Below, one piece after another: positions 53,206 to 63,031 of a stretch of 64,000 bases of DNA (positions within the stretch are counted from its first letter, which is position 1; the number at the start of each line of letters is the position of its first letter). Source of the stretch: Streptomyces avicenniae. GTDB taxonomy: Bacteria; Actinomycetota; Actinomycetes; Streptomycetales; Streptomycetaceae. Both the position numbers and the translations under genes were made by a program. The notes beneath the pieces are model-generated. The model was not told where the DNA came from. It saw nothing but the letters and a program-made list of their open reading frames with translations, and ran no database searches. The DNA lies in NCBI RefSeq assembly GCF_000719135.1, contig NZ_JOEK01000001.1, positions 434,001 to 498,000 on the forward strand, read 5' to 3'.

Positions 53206-54643
53206 GGGTCCCCCACTTCACATAGGGCGTCGGTTGGACGCTGGAGACGGCGGGGCGACGCAAGGTGAGGACATCGGCCGCGCCGTCCAGGACGCCGCCG
53301 CCCGGGTCGTCGGAGCCGTCGCGCCGGATCATGTCGTTCTCGGGACGGACGATGTCCCGGATCACCATCGCGCAGAAGTAGAGGGTGCCGGCCAGGTGCA
53401 GGATCACGGCCCACTGGTAGCCGTCGAGGGAAAGCCCGTCATGGTCCTCGGAGTTGAGGTAGGCGAGGTACATCCAGATCCCCAGGAAGTACAGCACCTC
53501 GCACGCCTGCCAGATCAGGATGTCCCGCCAGCGCGGCCGGGCGAGCACCGCGAGCGGGATCAGCCACAGCACATACTGCGGTGAGTAGACCTTGTTGGTC
53601 AGGATGAACAGCGCGACCACCAGGAAGGCCAACTGTCCGAGTCGTGGGCGACGTGGCGCCTTGAGCGTCAGCAGGGCGAGCGCGCCACAGCCGAGGAGGA
53701 CCAGCCCGGTGGCATAGGCGTTGACCGAGCTGAGGTCGAAGTCCGTCCGCTGGGCGATGATCAGCCAGAACGAGCCGAAATCGACGGAGCGCTCCTCGCT
53801 GAAGGTGTAGAACTTCGCCCACCCGTCCGGAGCGCCGATCATCACCGGCAGGTTCACCGCGAGCCAGGCAGCGCTCGCCGCCGCGGCCGTCGTCCCGAAG
53901 GCCCGCCAGCGGCCCGCGCGGAGGCAGAGGATGAACAGCGGCCCGAGGAGCAGCGCCGGATAGAGCTTGGCGGCTGTCGCCAGGCCGATGAGGATGCCGG
54001 TGGCCAGGGGACGGCTCTTGGACCACATCAACAGGGCCGCCGAGGTGAGTGCCACCGCCAGGAGGTCCCAGTTGATCGTCGCGGTCAGCGCGAGCGCCGG
54101 GGCGAGGGCGACCAGCAGGCCGTCCCAGGGGCGGTGGGCGTGGGTGCGACTGACGCAGAGGGCCATGACCACCGCACAGATCATCAGCAGCCCGGAGTTG
54201 GCCATCCAGTAGATCTGACCGGGCTGGGCCGCGGAGTCCGGGGTGACCCACGCGGTCATCTGCATCAGGAGGCCGGTCAGCACGGGGTACTCCAGGTACT
54301 CCATGCCGCCGGAGATCCGGTCGGGGATGGCGTCGAAGTACGGAGTGAGCCCTTCGGCGAAGCCGCGGCCGGTGTAGAGGTGCGGGATGTCGGAGTAGCA
54401 CGCGTGGGTGTACTGGGCCGTGGGGCTCTCGAACCATCCGCCCTCGTAGCAGGACGCCTTCTGTGCCATGCCGAGCGCGAACATCCCGATCATGACCAGA
54501 GCGACGATCCGCAGGGGGTTCCGCCGGTCGCGGCCGGGCAGCGCCCGTCGGCCGGCGGGGCCGCCGATCAGCTCGCTTGCTGCGGCGGCCACCTCGTCCT
54601 GGACGGTGGGCCGTGCGGCCGGTCGCGGCAGGGGATGGTCCAT
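53162..54643 (-). CDS. GT87/DUF2029-type membrane glycosyltransferase
   Basis: This 493-residue protein has about ten membrane helices and an N-terminal extracellular loop (GFAEGLTPYFDAIPDRI, EYLEYPVLTGLLMQM) typical of GT87 (mannosyltransferases using polyprenyl-phosphate sugars). It probably adds mannose or another hexose to envelope glycolipids or glycoproteins at the outer face. ATG 54643 has AGGA at correct spacing; other starts would add six residues. It follows the class A PBP gene by 50 bases and ends inside the MFS start, so the three may be one transcript. Confidence 0.85.
   Translation of the reverse strand: MDHPLPRPAARPTVQDEVAAAASELIGGPAGRRALPGRDRRNPLRIVALVMIGMFALGMAQKASCYEGGWFESPTAQYTHACYSDIPHLYTGRGFAEGLTPYFDAIPDRISGGMEYLEYPVLTGLLMQMTAWVTPDSAAQPGQIYWMANSGLLMICAVVMALCVSRTHAHRPWDGLLVALAPALALTATINWDLLAVALTSAALLMWSKSRPLATGILIGLATAAKLYPALLLGPLFILCLRAGRWRAFGTTAAAASAAWLAVNLPVMIGAPDGWAKFYTFSEERSVDFGSFWLIIAQRTDFDLSSVNAYATGLVLLGCGALALLTLKAPRRPRLGQLAFLVVALFILTNKVYSPQYVLWLIPLAVLARPRWRDILIWQACEVLYFLGIWMYLAYLNSEDHDGLSLDGYQWAVILHLAGTLYFCAMVIRDIVRPENDMIRRDGSDDPGGGVLDGAADVLTLRRPAVSSVQPTPYVKWGTRGDRTDPADVSRET
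53166..53179. other. parS site 5 (read in two frames)
   Basis: GTTTCACGTGAAAC, perfect. It is read as VSRET at the C-terminus of the GT87 protein and as FHVK at the N-terminus of the MFS protein, because these two genes overlap here. Confidence 0.97.
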
Positions 54644-54693
54644 GACCACATCCTGCCGCACGGCCCCACCGTCACGAGGTCAGGGCACAGCGG

Positions 54694-57366
54694 TCAGAAG
54701 ATTCCGCCGTTGCCTCCGTCCGCGCCGCGGTCCGTTCCTTCCGGCCCGCCCGGCGTTCCCTCCGTGGTCCCGCCGGGTTCGCCCGTGGTGCCTTGGTCGG
54801 CGCCTCCTGGCTCCCCCGTGGTGCCTTGGTCCGCACCGCCGGGATCACCCGTGGCGCCCCCGTCGCTGCACGGGTTGAAGATGTCGCCACAGGTCTCGGT
54901 CGGCGAGGGGGGCGGCGGCTCCTCGGTGGTCGGCTCGTCCGTGGGCTCGTCCGTGGGCTCCTCGGACTCCTCCTCCTGCGTGGGCTCGTCCGTCGGGTCC
55001 TCGGTCTCGGTCGGACTCGGCGTCGGGCTCTCGGCCTGCTCGTCCCAGACGATGGTGCCCAGGTCGTCCGGCGGTTCGGGGAACTCCTGCTCCTCGCCGT
55101 TGGACGCGGCGCTCATGAAGCTCATCCACGTCGTGAGCGGCAGCGAGCCACCGGTGATCTTCGGCAGGCCAGCGGTTTCGTACATCTCTAGGAACTGACC
55201 GACGCTGACGTCGTCGCCCTCGTAGATGTCCTCCTCCGAGTCCGCCTGGCGCCACATGCCGATCGCCGTGGAGAGCTCGCTGCTGTACCCGACGAACCAG
55301 GCGCTCTTGTTGTCGTCCGTGGTCCCGGTCTTCCCTGCGGCGGGGAAGCCGATGTCCGCGGCGCGGGAACCACTGCCGTCCTGGATGACGCCTTCGAGCA
55401 TGTTCGTCACGGTGTCCGCGACGTCCGACTCGAACGCCTGGGTGGGCGAGTCCGGGCGGTCGAGGACCACCGTGTCACCTCGCCGCAGCTCCGACACGGA
55501 GTACGGCTCGTTCTGCTCGCCGCTCGCGGCGAAGGTGGAATAGGCCGTCGCCATACGGATCGGTCCTGGGTGCGAGACACCCAGGGCGAACGTGGGGACG
55601 TCCTCACCGTGCGGGCCGAGGCTGTCCTCCAGCAGTCCGGCGTCCATGGCGGCTTCCGCGACCGTGTCCGGGCCGATGTCCATGCCCAGCTGGACGAAGG
55701 GGCTGTTGGCCGAGACGTTGGTCGCCTCCCGCAGCGTGATGTCACCCTGGGAGTTGCCCTCGAAGTTGTCCTGCTCCCAGGGGACCTGCTCCCCTGTCGC
55801 CTCGTCGTCCACCATCAGCGTCTCGCCGTCGTACGTCTGGATGACGAGCCCGTCCTCACTGCGGTACATGCTCTCCGGGGACACGACGGTCCGGCTGTCG
55901 GGCCCCTGCTCCGGCCCCCCGTCGGGGTCACGGATGCCGTCCCGGAAGGCCGCCGCCAGGACGAACGGCTTGAACGTCGAGCCCACCTGGACGTTCGGGC
56001 TGTCGGCGTTGTTGACGTAGTGCTCCTCGTACGCCGGGCCGCCGTAGATGGCACGGATCGCGCCGTCACCCGGTTCCACGGCCGCGCCGCCGAACTGCAC
56101 GTAGCGGTCCTCCGGGCGCTCCTCCGGGTCGAGCGCCTCCGAGGCCTCGTTCACCGCGGCTTCCATCTGGTCCATCATCGTCTGGTCGAACGTGGTCTGG
56201 ATCGTGTAGCCACCCTCGGCCAACTCGTCCGAGTCCAGATCCGTGTTGGCGAAGATGTAGTTGTTCGCCAGCTCGACGAGATACCCGATCTGCCCGGTCA
56301 TGTTCACCGCGCGCTCCGGCGGCTGGACCTCGGGGAACCCCTCGGCGACGATCGCGTCCCGCTCCGCCTCGGTCAGCTGCCCGACCGTGACGCGCCGTCC
56401 CAGGACGTCCAGCCAGCGGTTCTCCGACCGCTGCTGCCGGGCCTCGCTGCTCTCACCCGTCTCGGGATCGAAGGGGTCGTAGAGGCTGGGGCCCTTCAAC
56501 TGACCCGCGAGGAAGGCGATCTCCCCGGTCGTCAGTTCGTCGGGGCTCTTCTTGAAGAACGTCTCGGACGCCGCCTGGATACCGCACGCGTTCCGGCCGA
56601 AGCAGGAGGTGTTGAGGTATCCCTCAAGGATCTGTTCCTTCGACTGCTCGATGCCCACCCGGACCGACAGCAGCAGCTCACGGAACTTCCGGGAGATCGT
56701 CTGGTCGGAGCTGAGGTACATGTTCTTCACGTACTGCTGCGTGATGGTGGAGCCCGACTGGACGTCCCCGCCGCGCGCCATGTTCAGCATGGCGCGGCCG
56801 ATGCCGACCGGGTCGATGCCCGCGTCGTCCCAGAAGGAGGCGTTCTCCACCGCGACGACGGTGTCCTGCACCTCCTGGGGGATGTCCTCCAGCGGGACGA
56901 TCTGCCGGTTCACGTCGCCGAACGACGTCATGCGGCTGCCGTCGGCCCACAGATACGTGTTGCTCTGGGCGTTGGCCACGTCGTTCGCGTTCGGGATGTC
57001 GGTCATCGAGTAGGCGACGCCGACGAGCCCGACCATCATCAGGAAGAAGCCCATCGCCGAGCCGAGGACCTGACGCCAGGACGGCAGCCAGCGGCGCATC
57101 CCCGTGTATCCGGACCGCGGGTAGTCGATGAAGCGCTTCTTCCGCGCGTCCGGGCGCCCTCCGCGCCGCCGGCCGCCGCGCTGCGCGGCACGCCTGGCCT
57201 CCGCCCGGCTTCCGTACGGTTGTTCGCGTGTCGCGCCGGAGAGGGTGTCTCCCACCCTCCCGTCGTCCGCCGGTGGCGGCGGTGGCGGCGGACCGGCCCG
57301 GCGGCCGGACGACGCCGCGGCGCGGCGACCGCGCCCTGGCGGCTGTTTGCGACGGTGCTCGCTCAT
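54694..57366 (-). CDS. class A penicillin-binding protein
   Basis: This 890-residue bifunctional PBP has a basic cytoplasmic N-terminus, one membrane helix (about 103-125), a GT51 glycosyltransferase domain (AVENASFWDDAGID, then GSTITQQYVKN), and a transpeptidase domain. In the latter the acyl-serine motif is STFK (near 464), the second motif is SAN (near 552) and the third is KTGT (near 679). The C-terminal tail is long, acidic, Pro/Glu/Thr-rich, and ends in Gly-rich tandem repeats (GTTGEPGGADQ type). It polymerises and cross-links glycan strands outside the membrane. It is divergent from padR, with a 436-base intergenic region. Confidence 0.94.
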   Translation of the reverse strand: MSEHRRKQPPGRGRRAAASSGRRAGPPPPPPPADDGRVGDTLSGATREQPYGSRAEARRAAQRGGRRRGGRPDARKKRFIDYPRSGYTGMRRWLPSWRQVLGSAMGFFLMMVGLVGVAYSMTDIPNANDVANAQSNTYLWADGSRMTSFGDVNRQIVPLEDIPQEVQDTVVAVENASFWDDAGIDPVGIGRAMLNMARGGDVQSGSTITQQYVKNMYLSSDQTISRKFRELLLSVRVGIEQSKEQILEGYLNTSCFGRNACGIQAASETFFKKSPDELTTGEIAFLAGQLKGPSLYDPFDPETGESSEARQQRSENRWLDVLGRRVTVGQLTEAERDAIVAEGFPEVQPPERAVNMTGQIGYLVELANNYIFANTDLDSDELAEGGYTIQTTFDQTMMDQMEAAVNEASEALDPEERPEDRYVQFGGAAVEPGDGAIRAIYGGPAYEEHYVNNADSPNVQVGSTFKPFVLAAAFRDGIRDPDGGPEQGPDSRTVVSPESMYRSEDGLVIQTYDGETLMVDDEATGEQVPWEQDNFEGNSQGDITLREATNVSANSPFVQLGMDIGPDTVAEAAMDAGLLEDSLGPHGEDVPTFALGVSHPGPIRMATAYSTFAASGEQNEPYSVSELRRGDTVVLDRPDSPTQAFESDVADTVTNMLEGVIQDGSGSRAADIGFPAAGKTGTTDDNKSAWFVGYSSELSTAIGMWRQADSEEDIYEGDDVSVGQFLEMYETAGLPKITGGSLPLTTWMSFMSAASNGEEQEFPEPPDDLGTIVWDEQAESPTPSPTETEDPTDEPTQEEESEEPTDEPTDEPTTEEPPPPSPTETCGDIFNPCSDGGATGDPGGADQGTTGEPGGADQGTTGEPGGTTEGTPGGPEGTDRGADGGNGGIF

Positions 57367-57802
57367 GGGACAGCTACTCCTCGGACAGACGCCATCGCCT
57401 CGTGACGGCAGGTACTACTGGCTTGTTCGACTCCCCCGAAGTGCGGCCCGACCTGATGTTCGGACGCACGGCACCACGGACCAAGACGCCGATCTGCGCC
57501 CTGAAGTTCCCCGCCGCGGTGGTCTGCACGGCCCAAGACTACGCAGCACCGGCACCGGCGTTTCCAGGGATGGGGAGCAATTGGTGCGAATCACGCAAGG
57601 TGAAGAGAAGATGTGACCCCGTTCACCGACGTTCGGCTTGCCGACTCTTCCGGGCCGTTCTATCGTCAGGATGTATCGCACCGATACATCGGGACGAGAC
57701 AACGCATGACGGCGCGCCAGCGCACGTCGGCGAAGGCACCAGGGCACGGCACAGCACACGGACGGACAAGGCACGCGCATGAGGACGGAGGTGGTCTCAC
57801 CG
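57367..57802. promoter_or_regulatory. divergent promoter region between the PBP and padR genes
   Basis: No gene is supported here. On the plus strand TTGCCG (57638-57643) and TATCGT (57661-57666) are spaced by 17 bases as a vegetative -35/-10 pair for padR. The palindrome GATGTATCG-CAC-CGATACATC follows at 57670-57690. Upstream of 57600 toward the PBP gene no clear promoter was found. Confidence 0.6.
57670..57690. promoter_or_regulatory. PadR-type operator palindrome
   Basis: GATGTATCG (57670-57678) and CGATACATC (57682-57690) flank CAC and are perfect complements. ATGTAT...ATACAT is the kind of palindrome bound by PadR-family repressors. It lies just after the -10 TATCGT, over the likely transcription start, so binding should block transcription. 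Confidence 0.75.
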
Positions 57803-58444
57803 GTGAGCCGACGCTCAGGGATTCTGGAGTTCGCCGTCCTCGGCCTGCTGCGTGAATCCCCGATGCATGGATACGAGCTGCGGAAGCGGCTCAACACCTC
57901 GCTCGGTGTCTTCCGCGCCTTCAGCTACGGCTCCCTCTACCCGTGCCTCAAGACGCTCGTGCAGCAGGGCTGGCTGGCCGAGGAGCCGGGACATCACCCG
58001 GCCGACCCCCGGGCCGCCGCACCCCTGTCCAACCGCCGGGCCAAGATCGTCTACCGGCTCACCGCCGAGGGCAAGGAACGCTTCGAGGAACTGCTCGACC
58101 AGACCGGTCCCGACGCGTGGGAGGACGAGCACTTCGGCGTCCGCTTCGCGTTCTTCGGCCAGACCTCCCGCGACGTGCGGATGCGCGTCCTGGAGGGACG
58201 GCGCAGCCGGCTGGAGGAACGCCTCGCGAAGATGCGCGCCTCGATGGCGCGCACCCGGGAGAAGCTGGACGCCTACACCCTCGAACTGCAGCGACACGGC
58301 ATGGAGTCCGTGGAGCGCGAAGTCCGCTGGCTCAACGAGCTGATCGAGAGCGAGCGGGAAGGACGCGATCAGCGCGACCAGCGCGACGATCGGGACCTCA
58401 CGCGCGAGCGCGAGTGGCCACCGTCCGACGACACCACCACATAA
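57803..58444 (+). CDS. PadR family transcriptional regulator
   Basis: GTG 57803 gives 213 residues ([18 protein letters not shown]), with GGAGGT about ten bases upstream; an ATG at 57779 would add eight residues. The PadR winged helix shows [17 protein letters not shown] and [16 protein letters not shown]. The C-terminal half is a long helical dimerisation region ([20 protein letters not shown]). The palindrome at 57670-57690 lies in its promoter, so autorepression is likely. It precedes ino1 by 53 bases and probably controls inositol synthesis. Confidence 0.9.
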   Translation: MSRRSGILEFAVLGLLRESPMHGYELRKRLNTSLGVFRAFSYGSLYPCLKTLVQQGWLAEEPGHHPADPRAAAPLSNRRAKIVYRLTAEGKERFEELLDQTGPDAWEDEHFGVRFAFFGQTSRDVRMRVLEGRRSRLEERLAKMRASMARTREKLDAYTLELQRHGMESVEREVRWLNELIESEREGRDQRDQRDDRDLTREREWPPSDDTTT

Positions 58445-58497
58445 CACCCCGCGACGTAGCGGGGCAGGTCAAGCACACACACAGGGAGCAAACCGGT

Positions 58498-59580
58498 ATG
58501 GGTTCGGTTCGCGTAGCCATCGCCGGCGTGGGCAACTGCGCCGCCTCGCTGGTACAGGGCGTCGAGTACTACAAGGACGCCGCCCCGGACAGCCGGGTTC
58601 CGGGTCTGATGCACGTCCAGTTCGGCGACTACCACATCTCGGACATCGAGTTCGTCGCCGCCTTCGACGTCGATGCCAAGAAGGTCGGCATCGACCTCGT
58701 CGATGCCATCGGCGCCAGCGAGAACAACACCATCAAGATCTGCGACGTGCCCCCGAGCGGCGTGACCGTGCAGCGTGGCGAGACGCACGACGGTCTCGGC
58801 AAGTACTACCGCGAGACCATCGTCGAGTCCGACGAGGCCCCCGTGGACGTCGTGCAGGTCCTCAAGGACACGCGCGCCGACGTGCTCGTCTGCTACATGC
58901 CGGTCGGCTCCGAGAGCGCCGCGAAGTTCTACGCCCAGGCGGCCATCGACGCCAAGGTCGCGTTCGTCAACGCCCTCCCGGTCTTCATCGCCGGTACCAA
59001 GGAGTGGGCGGACAAGTTCACCGAGGCGGGCGTGCCGATCGTCGGCGACGACATCAAGTCGCAGGTCGGCGCGACCATCACCCACCGCGTGATGGCGAAG
59101 CTGTTCGAGGACCGGGGCGTCGTCCTGGAGCGCACCATGCAGCTGAACGTCGGCGGCAACATGGACTTCAAGAACATGCTGGAGCGCGACCGGCTCGAAT
59201 CCAAGAAGATCTCCAAGACCCAGGCCGTCACCTCGCAGATCCCCGACCGGGACCTCGGCGAGAAGAACGTCCACATCGGCCCGTCCGACTACGTCGCCTG
59301 GCTCGACGACCGCAAGTGGGCCTACGTCCGCCTCGAAGGCCGTGCCTTCGGTGACGTCCCGCTGAACCTTGAGTACAAGCTTGAGGTGTGGGACTCCCCC
59401 AACTCGGCCGGTGTCATCATCGACGCCCTGCGCGCCGCGAAGATCGCCAAGGACCGTGGGATCGGCGGCCCGATCCTGTCGGCGTCCTCGTACTTCATGA
59501 AGTCCCCGCCGGTCCAGTACTTCGACGACGCCGCCCGCGAGGCCGTCGAGAAGTTCATCCGCGGCGAGGTCGAGAGCTGA
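58498..59580 (+). CDS. ino1: inositol-3-phosphate synthase
   Basis: This 360-residue actinobacterial-type enzyme starts with ATG 58498 ([20 protein letters not shown], an NAD-binding motif), with AGGGAGC upstream. It has [35 protein letters not shown], and [20 protein letters not shown]. It converts glucose 6-phosphate to inositol 3-phosphate for phosphatidylinositol and mycothiol. It is co-transcribed with padR, and a strong hairpin follows at 59648-59678. Confidence 0.95.
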   Translation: MGSVRVAIAGVGNCAASLVQGVEYYKDAAPDSRVPGLMHVQFGDYHISDIEFVAAFDVDAKKVGIDLVDAIGASENNTIKICDVPPSGVTVQRGETHDGLGKYYRETIVESDEAPVDVVQVLKDTRADVLVCYMPVGSESAAKFYAQAAIDAKVAFVNALPVFIAGTKEWADKFTEAGVPIVGDDIKSQVGATITHRVMAKLFEDRGVVLERTMQLNVGGNMDFKNMLERDRLESKKISKTQAVTSQIPDRDLGEKNVHIGPSDYVAWLDDRKWAYVRLEGRAFGDVPLNLEYKLEVWDSPNSAGVIIDALRAAKIAKDRGIGGPILSASSYFMKSPPVQYFDDAAREAVEKFIRGEVES

Positions 59581-59647
59581 GCCCGCTCCGCACCCGCACG
59601 GCGGATCGCGTGGGCCGCACGGCCGGTCCCACGGACACATGAGAAAA

Positions 59648-59678
59648 CGGCAGCCCCGGTCGCGACCCGGGGCTGCCG
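59648..59678. terminator. bidirectional hairpin between ino1 and the racemase-like gene
   Basis: CGGCAGCCCCGG (59648-59659) and CCGGGGCTGCCG (59667-59678) pair over 12 bases with a 7-base loop. Read on the minus strand it is followed by TTTTCTC, so it can end both convergent transcripts. Confidence 0.75.
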
Positions 59679-59713
59679 CCGTCTGTGCCGCCCGGCGGAG
59701 CGGGCGGGGTGTG

Positions 59714-60745
59714 TCAGCGGTTGACGACCCGGTCCACCTGGGTCGTCGTGTGCCGCAGGATCGCCTTCAGCTCGTCGCCGACCTTCGGCCCTGACGCCTC
59801 CGCGGGCACGAACAGGATCGAGACCTGCATGTGCGGCGGCTCGGCGAACCAGCGCTGCTTGCCGTCCCAGACGAACGGCGACAGGTTCCGGTTCACCGTG
59901 GCGAGCCCCGCGCGTGCCATGCCCTTCGCCCGCGAGGTGATGGTCTGGAGCGCCTTGGGCGCCTCGAGACCGACGCCGTGCGACGTGCCGCCCGCCACGA
60001 CGGCCAGCCAGCCGTCCGCGGGGGCCCGCTGCTGCCGGTAGCCGAACCGGTCGCCCTTGGCCACCGGCGTGACGTCCAGGACCGCGCCGCGGTACTCCGT
60101 GGCGCCGTGGTCGCCCAGCCACAGCCGGGTCCCGATCCGCGCCCGGAAGCGCGTCTGCGGGAACTGCTGCCGCAGCCGTGCCAGCTCGGGCGCCGTCAGG
60201 TGGCTCACGAACATCGTGTCCAGCGGGAGCCGCGCGGCCCGCAGCTGGTCCATCCAGCCGATGACCTCCTCCACCGCGTCGGAGCCGTCCGTGCGGTCCA
60301 GCGGCAGGTGGATGGCGAAGCCCTCAAGACGTACGTCGTCCAGCGCGGCCTGGAGCTTGCCCAGGTCGCGCGGGGTGACGCCGTGCCGCTTCATCGAACT
60401 CATGACCTCGACCACGACGCGCGACCCGACCAGCCCGTACACGCCGTCCACCGAGGAGGCGGAGCGGATCACGCGGTCGGGGAGCGGCACGGGCTCCTCG
60501 CTGCGCCGGTAGGGGGTCAGGACGAGGATGTCGCCGCTGAAGCGGTCCTTCATCGTCGCGGCCTCGTACGTCGTGCCCACCGCGATGATGCCGGTGCCGA
60601 GCTGGTCCACCTCCTCGGCCAGCCGGTCGTGGCCGAATCCGTAGCCGTTCCCCTTGCAGACGGGGATCAGGTCCGGGAAGTCCGCGAGCACCGACCGCTG
60701 GTGCGCCCGCCAGCGGTCGTTTTCGACGTAGAGGGTGAGCGCCAT
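59714..60745 (-). CDS. alanine racemase-like PLP protein
   Basis: This 343-residue protein has a fold-type III PLP domain with the PLP Lys31 in PVCKGNGYGFG, a family variation of the alanine racemase KANAYGHG motif. It also has GFAIHLPLDRTDG and RIGTRLWLGD stretches. It could racemise alanine or another amino acid for the peptidoglycan stem or cross-bridge, but a paralogue with another job is possible, because the C-terminal domain differs from classical Alr. It is encoded downstream of the FemAB gene (gap 87 bases). Confidence 0.7.
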   Translation of the reverse strand: MALTLYVENDRWRAHQRSVLADFPDLIPVCKGNGYGFGHDRLAEEVDQLGTGIIAVGTTYEAATMKDRFSGDILVLTPYRRSEEPVPLPDRVIRSASSVDGVYGLVGSRVVVEVMSSMKRHGVTPRDLGKLQAALDDVRLEGFAIHLPLDRTDGSDAVEEVIGWMDQLRAARLPLDTMFVSHLTAPELARLRQQFPQTRFRARIGTRLWLGDHGATEYRGAVLDVTPVAKGDRFGYRQQRAPADGWLAVVAGGTSHGVGLEAPKALQTITSRAKGMARAGLATVNRNLSPFVWDGKQRWFAEPPHMQVSILFVPAEASGPKVGDELKAILRHTTTQVDRVVNR

Positions 60746-60832
60746 GGCCGAGGAGACCTCTTCTCTGTTCTCTGTGAGCGTTCTGGGTGGCTCTGTGTCG
60801 CGGGCCGGTTCCCGGGCTGACGCCGGACGGTC

Positions 60833-61951
60833 CTAGCGGCGGGACATGTACATGTCGAATGCCTTGTGCAGCAACTTGTTCAGCGGGAAGTCCCACTCGC
60901 CGAGGTACTCGGCCGCCTCGCCGCCCGTCCCCACCTTGAACTGGATCAGGCCGAAAAGGTGGTCGCTGTCCTCCAGTGAGTCACCGATCCCGCGCAGGTC
61001 GTACACATCCGCCCCCATCCCGTAGGCGTCCTGGAGCATCCGCCACTGCATGGCGTTGGACGGCCGGACCTCGCGCTTGTGGTTGGCGGAGGCTCCGTAC
61101 GAATACCACACATGGCCGCCCACGATCAGCATGGTCGCGGCGGCGACCGGCTCACCCTCGTGCTGGGCGATGTACAGGCGCATGCGGTCCGGGTCCTCGG
61201 TGTTGAGCGCCCGCCACATGAGCTGGAAGTACGACAGCGGCCTCGGCCGGAAATGATCACGTTCCGCCGTGATCTCGTACAGGTGCTGCCACACGGGGAG
61301 CTGGTCGTAACCGCCCCGCACGACCTCGACGCCCGCCTTCTCCGCCTTCTTGATGTTGCGCCGCCACAGCTGGTTGAAGCCCTTGTGGACCTCCTCAAGC
61401 GACCGCCCGCGCAGCGGGATCTGGAAGACGTACCGGGGCTGCACGTCGCCGAACCCCGCGCCGCCGTCCTCGCCCTGCTGCCATCCCATACGGCGCAGCC
61501 GGTCGGAGACCTCGAAGGCGCGCGGCTCGATGAACGTCGCCTGGACGTCCCGCAGCCGCTTGACGTCCGGGCTCTGGATGCCCGCCTTGATCGCCGCCGC
61601 GTCCCACCGCCTGATGACGACCGGCGGCCCCATCTTCACCGAGAACGCGCCCTGCTGCTTGAGGTGCGCGAGCATCGGCTTCAGCCACTCCTCAAGGTTG
61701 GTCGCGTACCAGTCGATGACCGGTCCCTCGGGGAGGTACGCGAGGTACCGCTTCATCCGCGGCACCTGGCGGTAGAGCACCAGACCGGCGCCCACCAGCC
61801 GTCCCACCCGGTCGAACCAGCCCAGCGACTCCGAGCGCCAGGCGGACTTCACATCGCCCCACGCCGGCACCTGCATGTGACTGGCCGACGGCAGTGAGTT
61901 GATGTACGCCAGATGCTCCTCGCGGCTGATGGTCCTCAGGGTCAGGCTCAT
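60833..61951 (-). CDS. FemAB family peptidoglycan bridge aminoacyltransferase (FemX-like)
   Basis: This 372-residue protein has two GNAT-like subdomains typical of Fem transferases. It shows MQVPAWGDVKSAWR, FNQLWRRNIKKAEKAGVEV and YDLRGIGDSLEDSD. Fem enzymes add glycine from glycyl-tRNA to lipid II Lys/DAP in the cytoplasm. In Streptomyces, FemX adds the single-Gly bridge to LL-DAP, so that is the likely role. It has GGAGC before ATG 61951. Confidence 0.88.
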   Translation of the reverse strand: MSLTLRTISREEHLAYINSLPSASHMQVPAWGDVKSAWRSESLGWFDRVGRLVGAGLVLYRQVPRMKRYLAYLPEGPVIDWYATNLEEWLKPMLAHLKQQGAFSVKMGPPVVIRRWDAAAIKAGIQSPDVKRLRDVQATFIEPRAFEVSDRLRRMGWQQGEDGGAGFGDVQPRYVFQIPLRGRSLEEVHKGFNQLWRRNIKKAEKAGVEVVRGGYDQLPVWQHLYEITAERDHFRPRPLSYFQLMWRALNTEDPDRMRLYIAQHEGEPVAAATMLIVGGHVWYSYGASANHKREVRPSNAMQWRMLQDAYGMGADVYDLRGIGDSLEDSDHLFGLIQFKVGTGGEAAEYLGEWDFPLNKLLHKAFDMYMSRR

Positions 61952-62056
61952 ACGGGCGCTCCTCCGGTCGCCGGCTGCGTCAATCGCAGGGTCTGGCCGG
62001 AAGCCTAACGGCGCACACGCCGTCCGGCCGCCTGTAGGGCCGACATCCCTCGGCCG

Positions 62057-62380
62057 TCAGTCCAGCCAGCCGTTCCAGAAGCCGCCGTTCGCCAGCCCGA
62101 TGTAGAGGCCCACCCCGGCCGCGCCGAGGCCGATCACCGTCACGAAGCGCTGCGCCGTCGTGGCGGAGTGCATCTGGGTCCAGCCGCCCGCCAGCAGACC
62201 GGCGACGCCGACCCAGGCGCTGATGATGTGGAGACCGGAGAAGATCGCCGTGATGGCCGCCGCGGCGCCGAGCGCCAGGGTCAGGAAGGCCAGCCGGTTC
62301 TCCCTCGGGTGGGGTCGGCCATCGGTGTTCATCCAGGATCCGGCACGGGCCAGCGGTCCGTGCTGCGCGGCCTGAGCCAT
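62057..62380 (-). CDS. small membrane protein, function unknown
   Basis: This 107-residue protein starts [20 protein letters not shown] from ATG 62380, which has GGAGG at correct spacing; a further upstream ATG would add 14 residues. Three hydrophobic segments ([20 protein letters not shown], then [11 protein letters not shown] and [20 protein letters not shown]) suggest a small polytopic membrane protein. I do not recognise the family. It is divergent from rpsF and separated from femAB by about 105 bases. Confidence 0.7.
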   Translation of the reverse strand: MAQAAQHGPLARAGSWMNTDGRPHPRENRLAFLTLALGAAAAITAIFSGLHIISAWVGVAGLLAGGWTQMHSATTAQRFVTVIGLGAAGVGLYIGLANGGFWNGWLD

Positions 62381-62597
62381 GCGGGGCACCTCCAGGACAG
62401 GGGGGACGTGCGGGTACGACACCTTTGTCCGCTCTCTCCAGGGTGCTCCTCGCTCCGCCCCGATTTCAACCGGAAGGGCAACGCCAGGTACGGTGTACTG
62501 TCCGCCCTTCCGTCACCGGACGGTGCGGGCACGCATCACGACCCTCCTGCCACGGAACGACCGTGGCCGCCTGAGTCCGAAGGAGGTGGGTTTACGC

Positions 62598-62888
62598 ATG
62601 CGTCACTACGAGCTGATGGTGATCCTCGACCCCGAGCTTGAGGAGCGCGCTGTCGCCCCCCTGATCGACAGCTTCATGACCGTCGTCCGCGAGGGCAACG
62701 GCAAGGTCGAGAAGGTGGACACCTGGGGCCGTCGCCGGCTCGCCTACGAGATCAACAAGAAGCCCGAGGGCATCTACTCCGTCATCGACCTCCAGGCCGA
62801 GCCGGCTGTCGTCAAGGAGCTCGACCGCCAGCTCAACCTGAACGAGTCGGTCATGCGGACGAAGGTCCTCCGCCCCGCCACGCACTGA
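62598..62888 (+). CDS. rpsF: 30S ribosomal protein S6
   Basis: This 96-residue protein starts [19 protein letters not shown] and has the S6 stretches [19 protein letters not shown] and [18 protein letters not shown] 62598 has AAGGAGGTGGG upstream. It forms a complex with S18 in the 30S platform. It opens the rpsF-ssb-rpsR-rplI operon. Confidence 0.97.
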   Translation: MRHYELMVILDPELEERAVAPLIDSFMTVVREGNGKVEKVDTWGRRRLAYEINKKPEGIYSVIDLQAEPAVVKELDRQLNLNESVMRTKVLRPATH

Positions 62889-63031
62889 ACGGCTGCTGAG
62901 TCCCCGGTCGGCGAGCATCGCTCGGCGGGCGACGGGACGGCCGGGAACGTCCGGCATAGCGAGTAGCACTGTCAGTGCCGTAGGCCATCATCGCAGCAAC
63001 AGCAGTTAACCCCCGCCGAGAGGTTCCCCCA

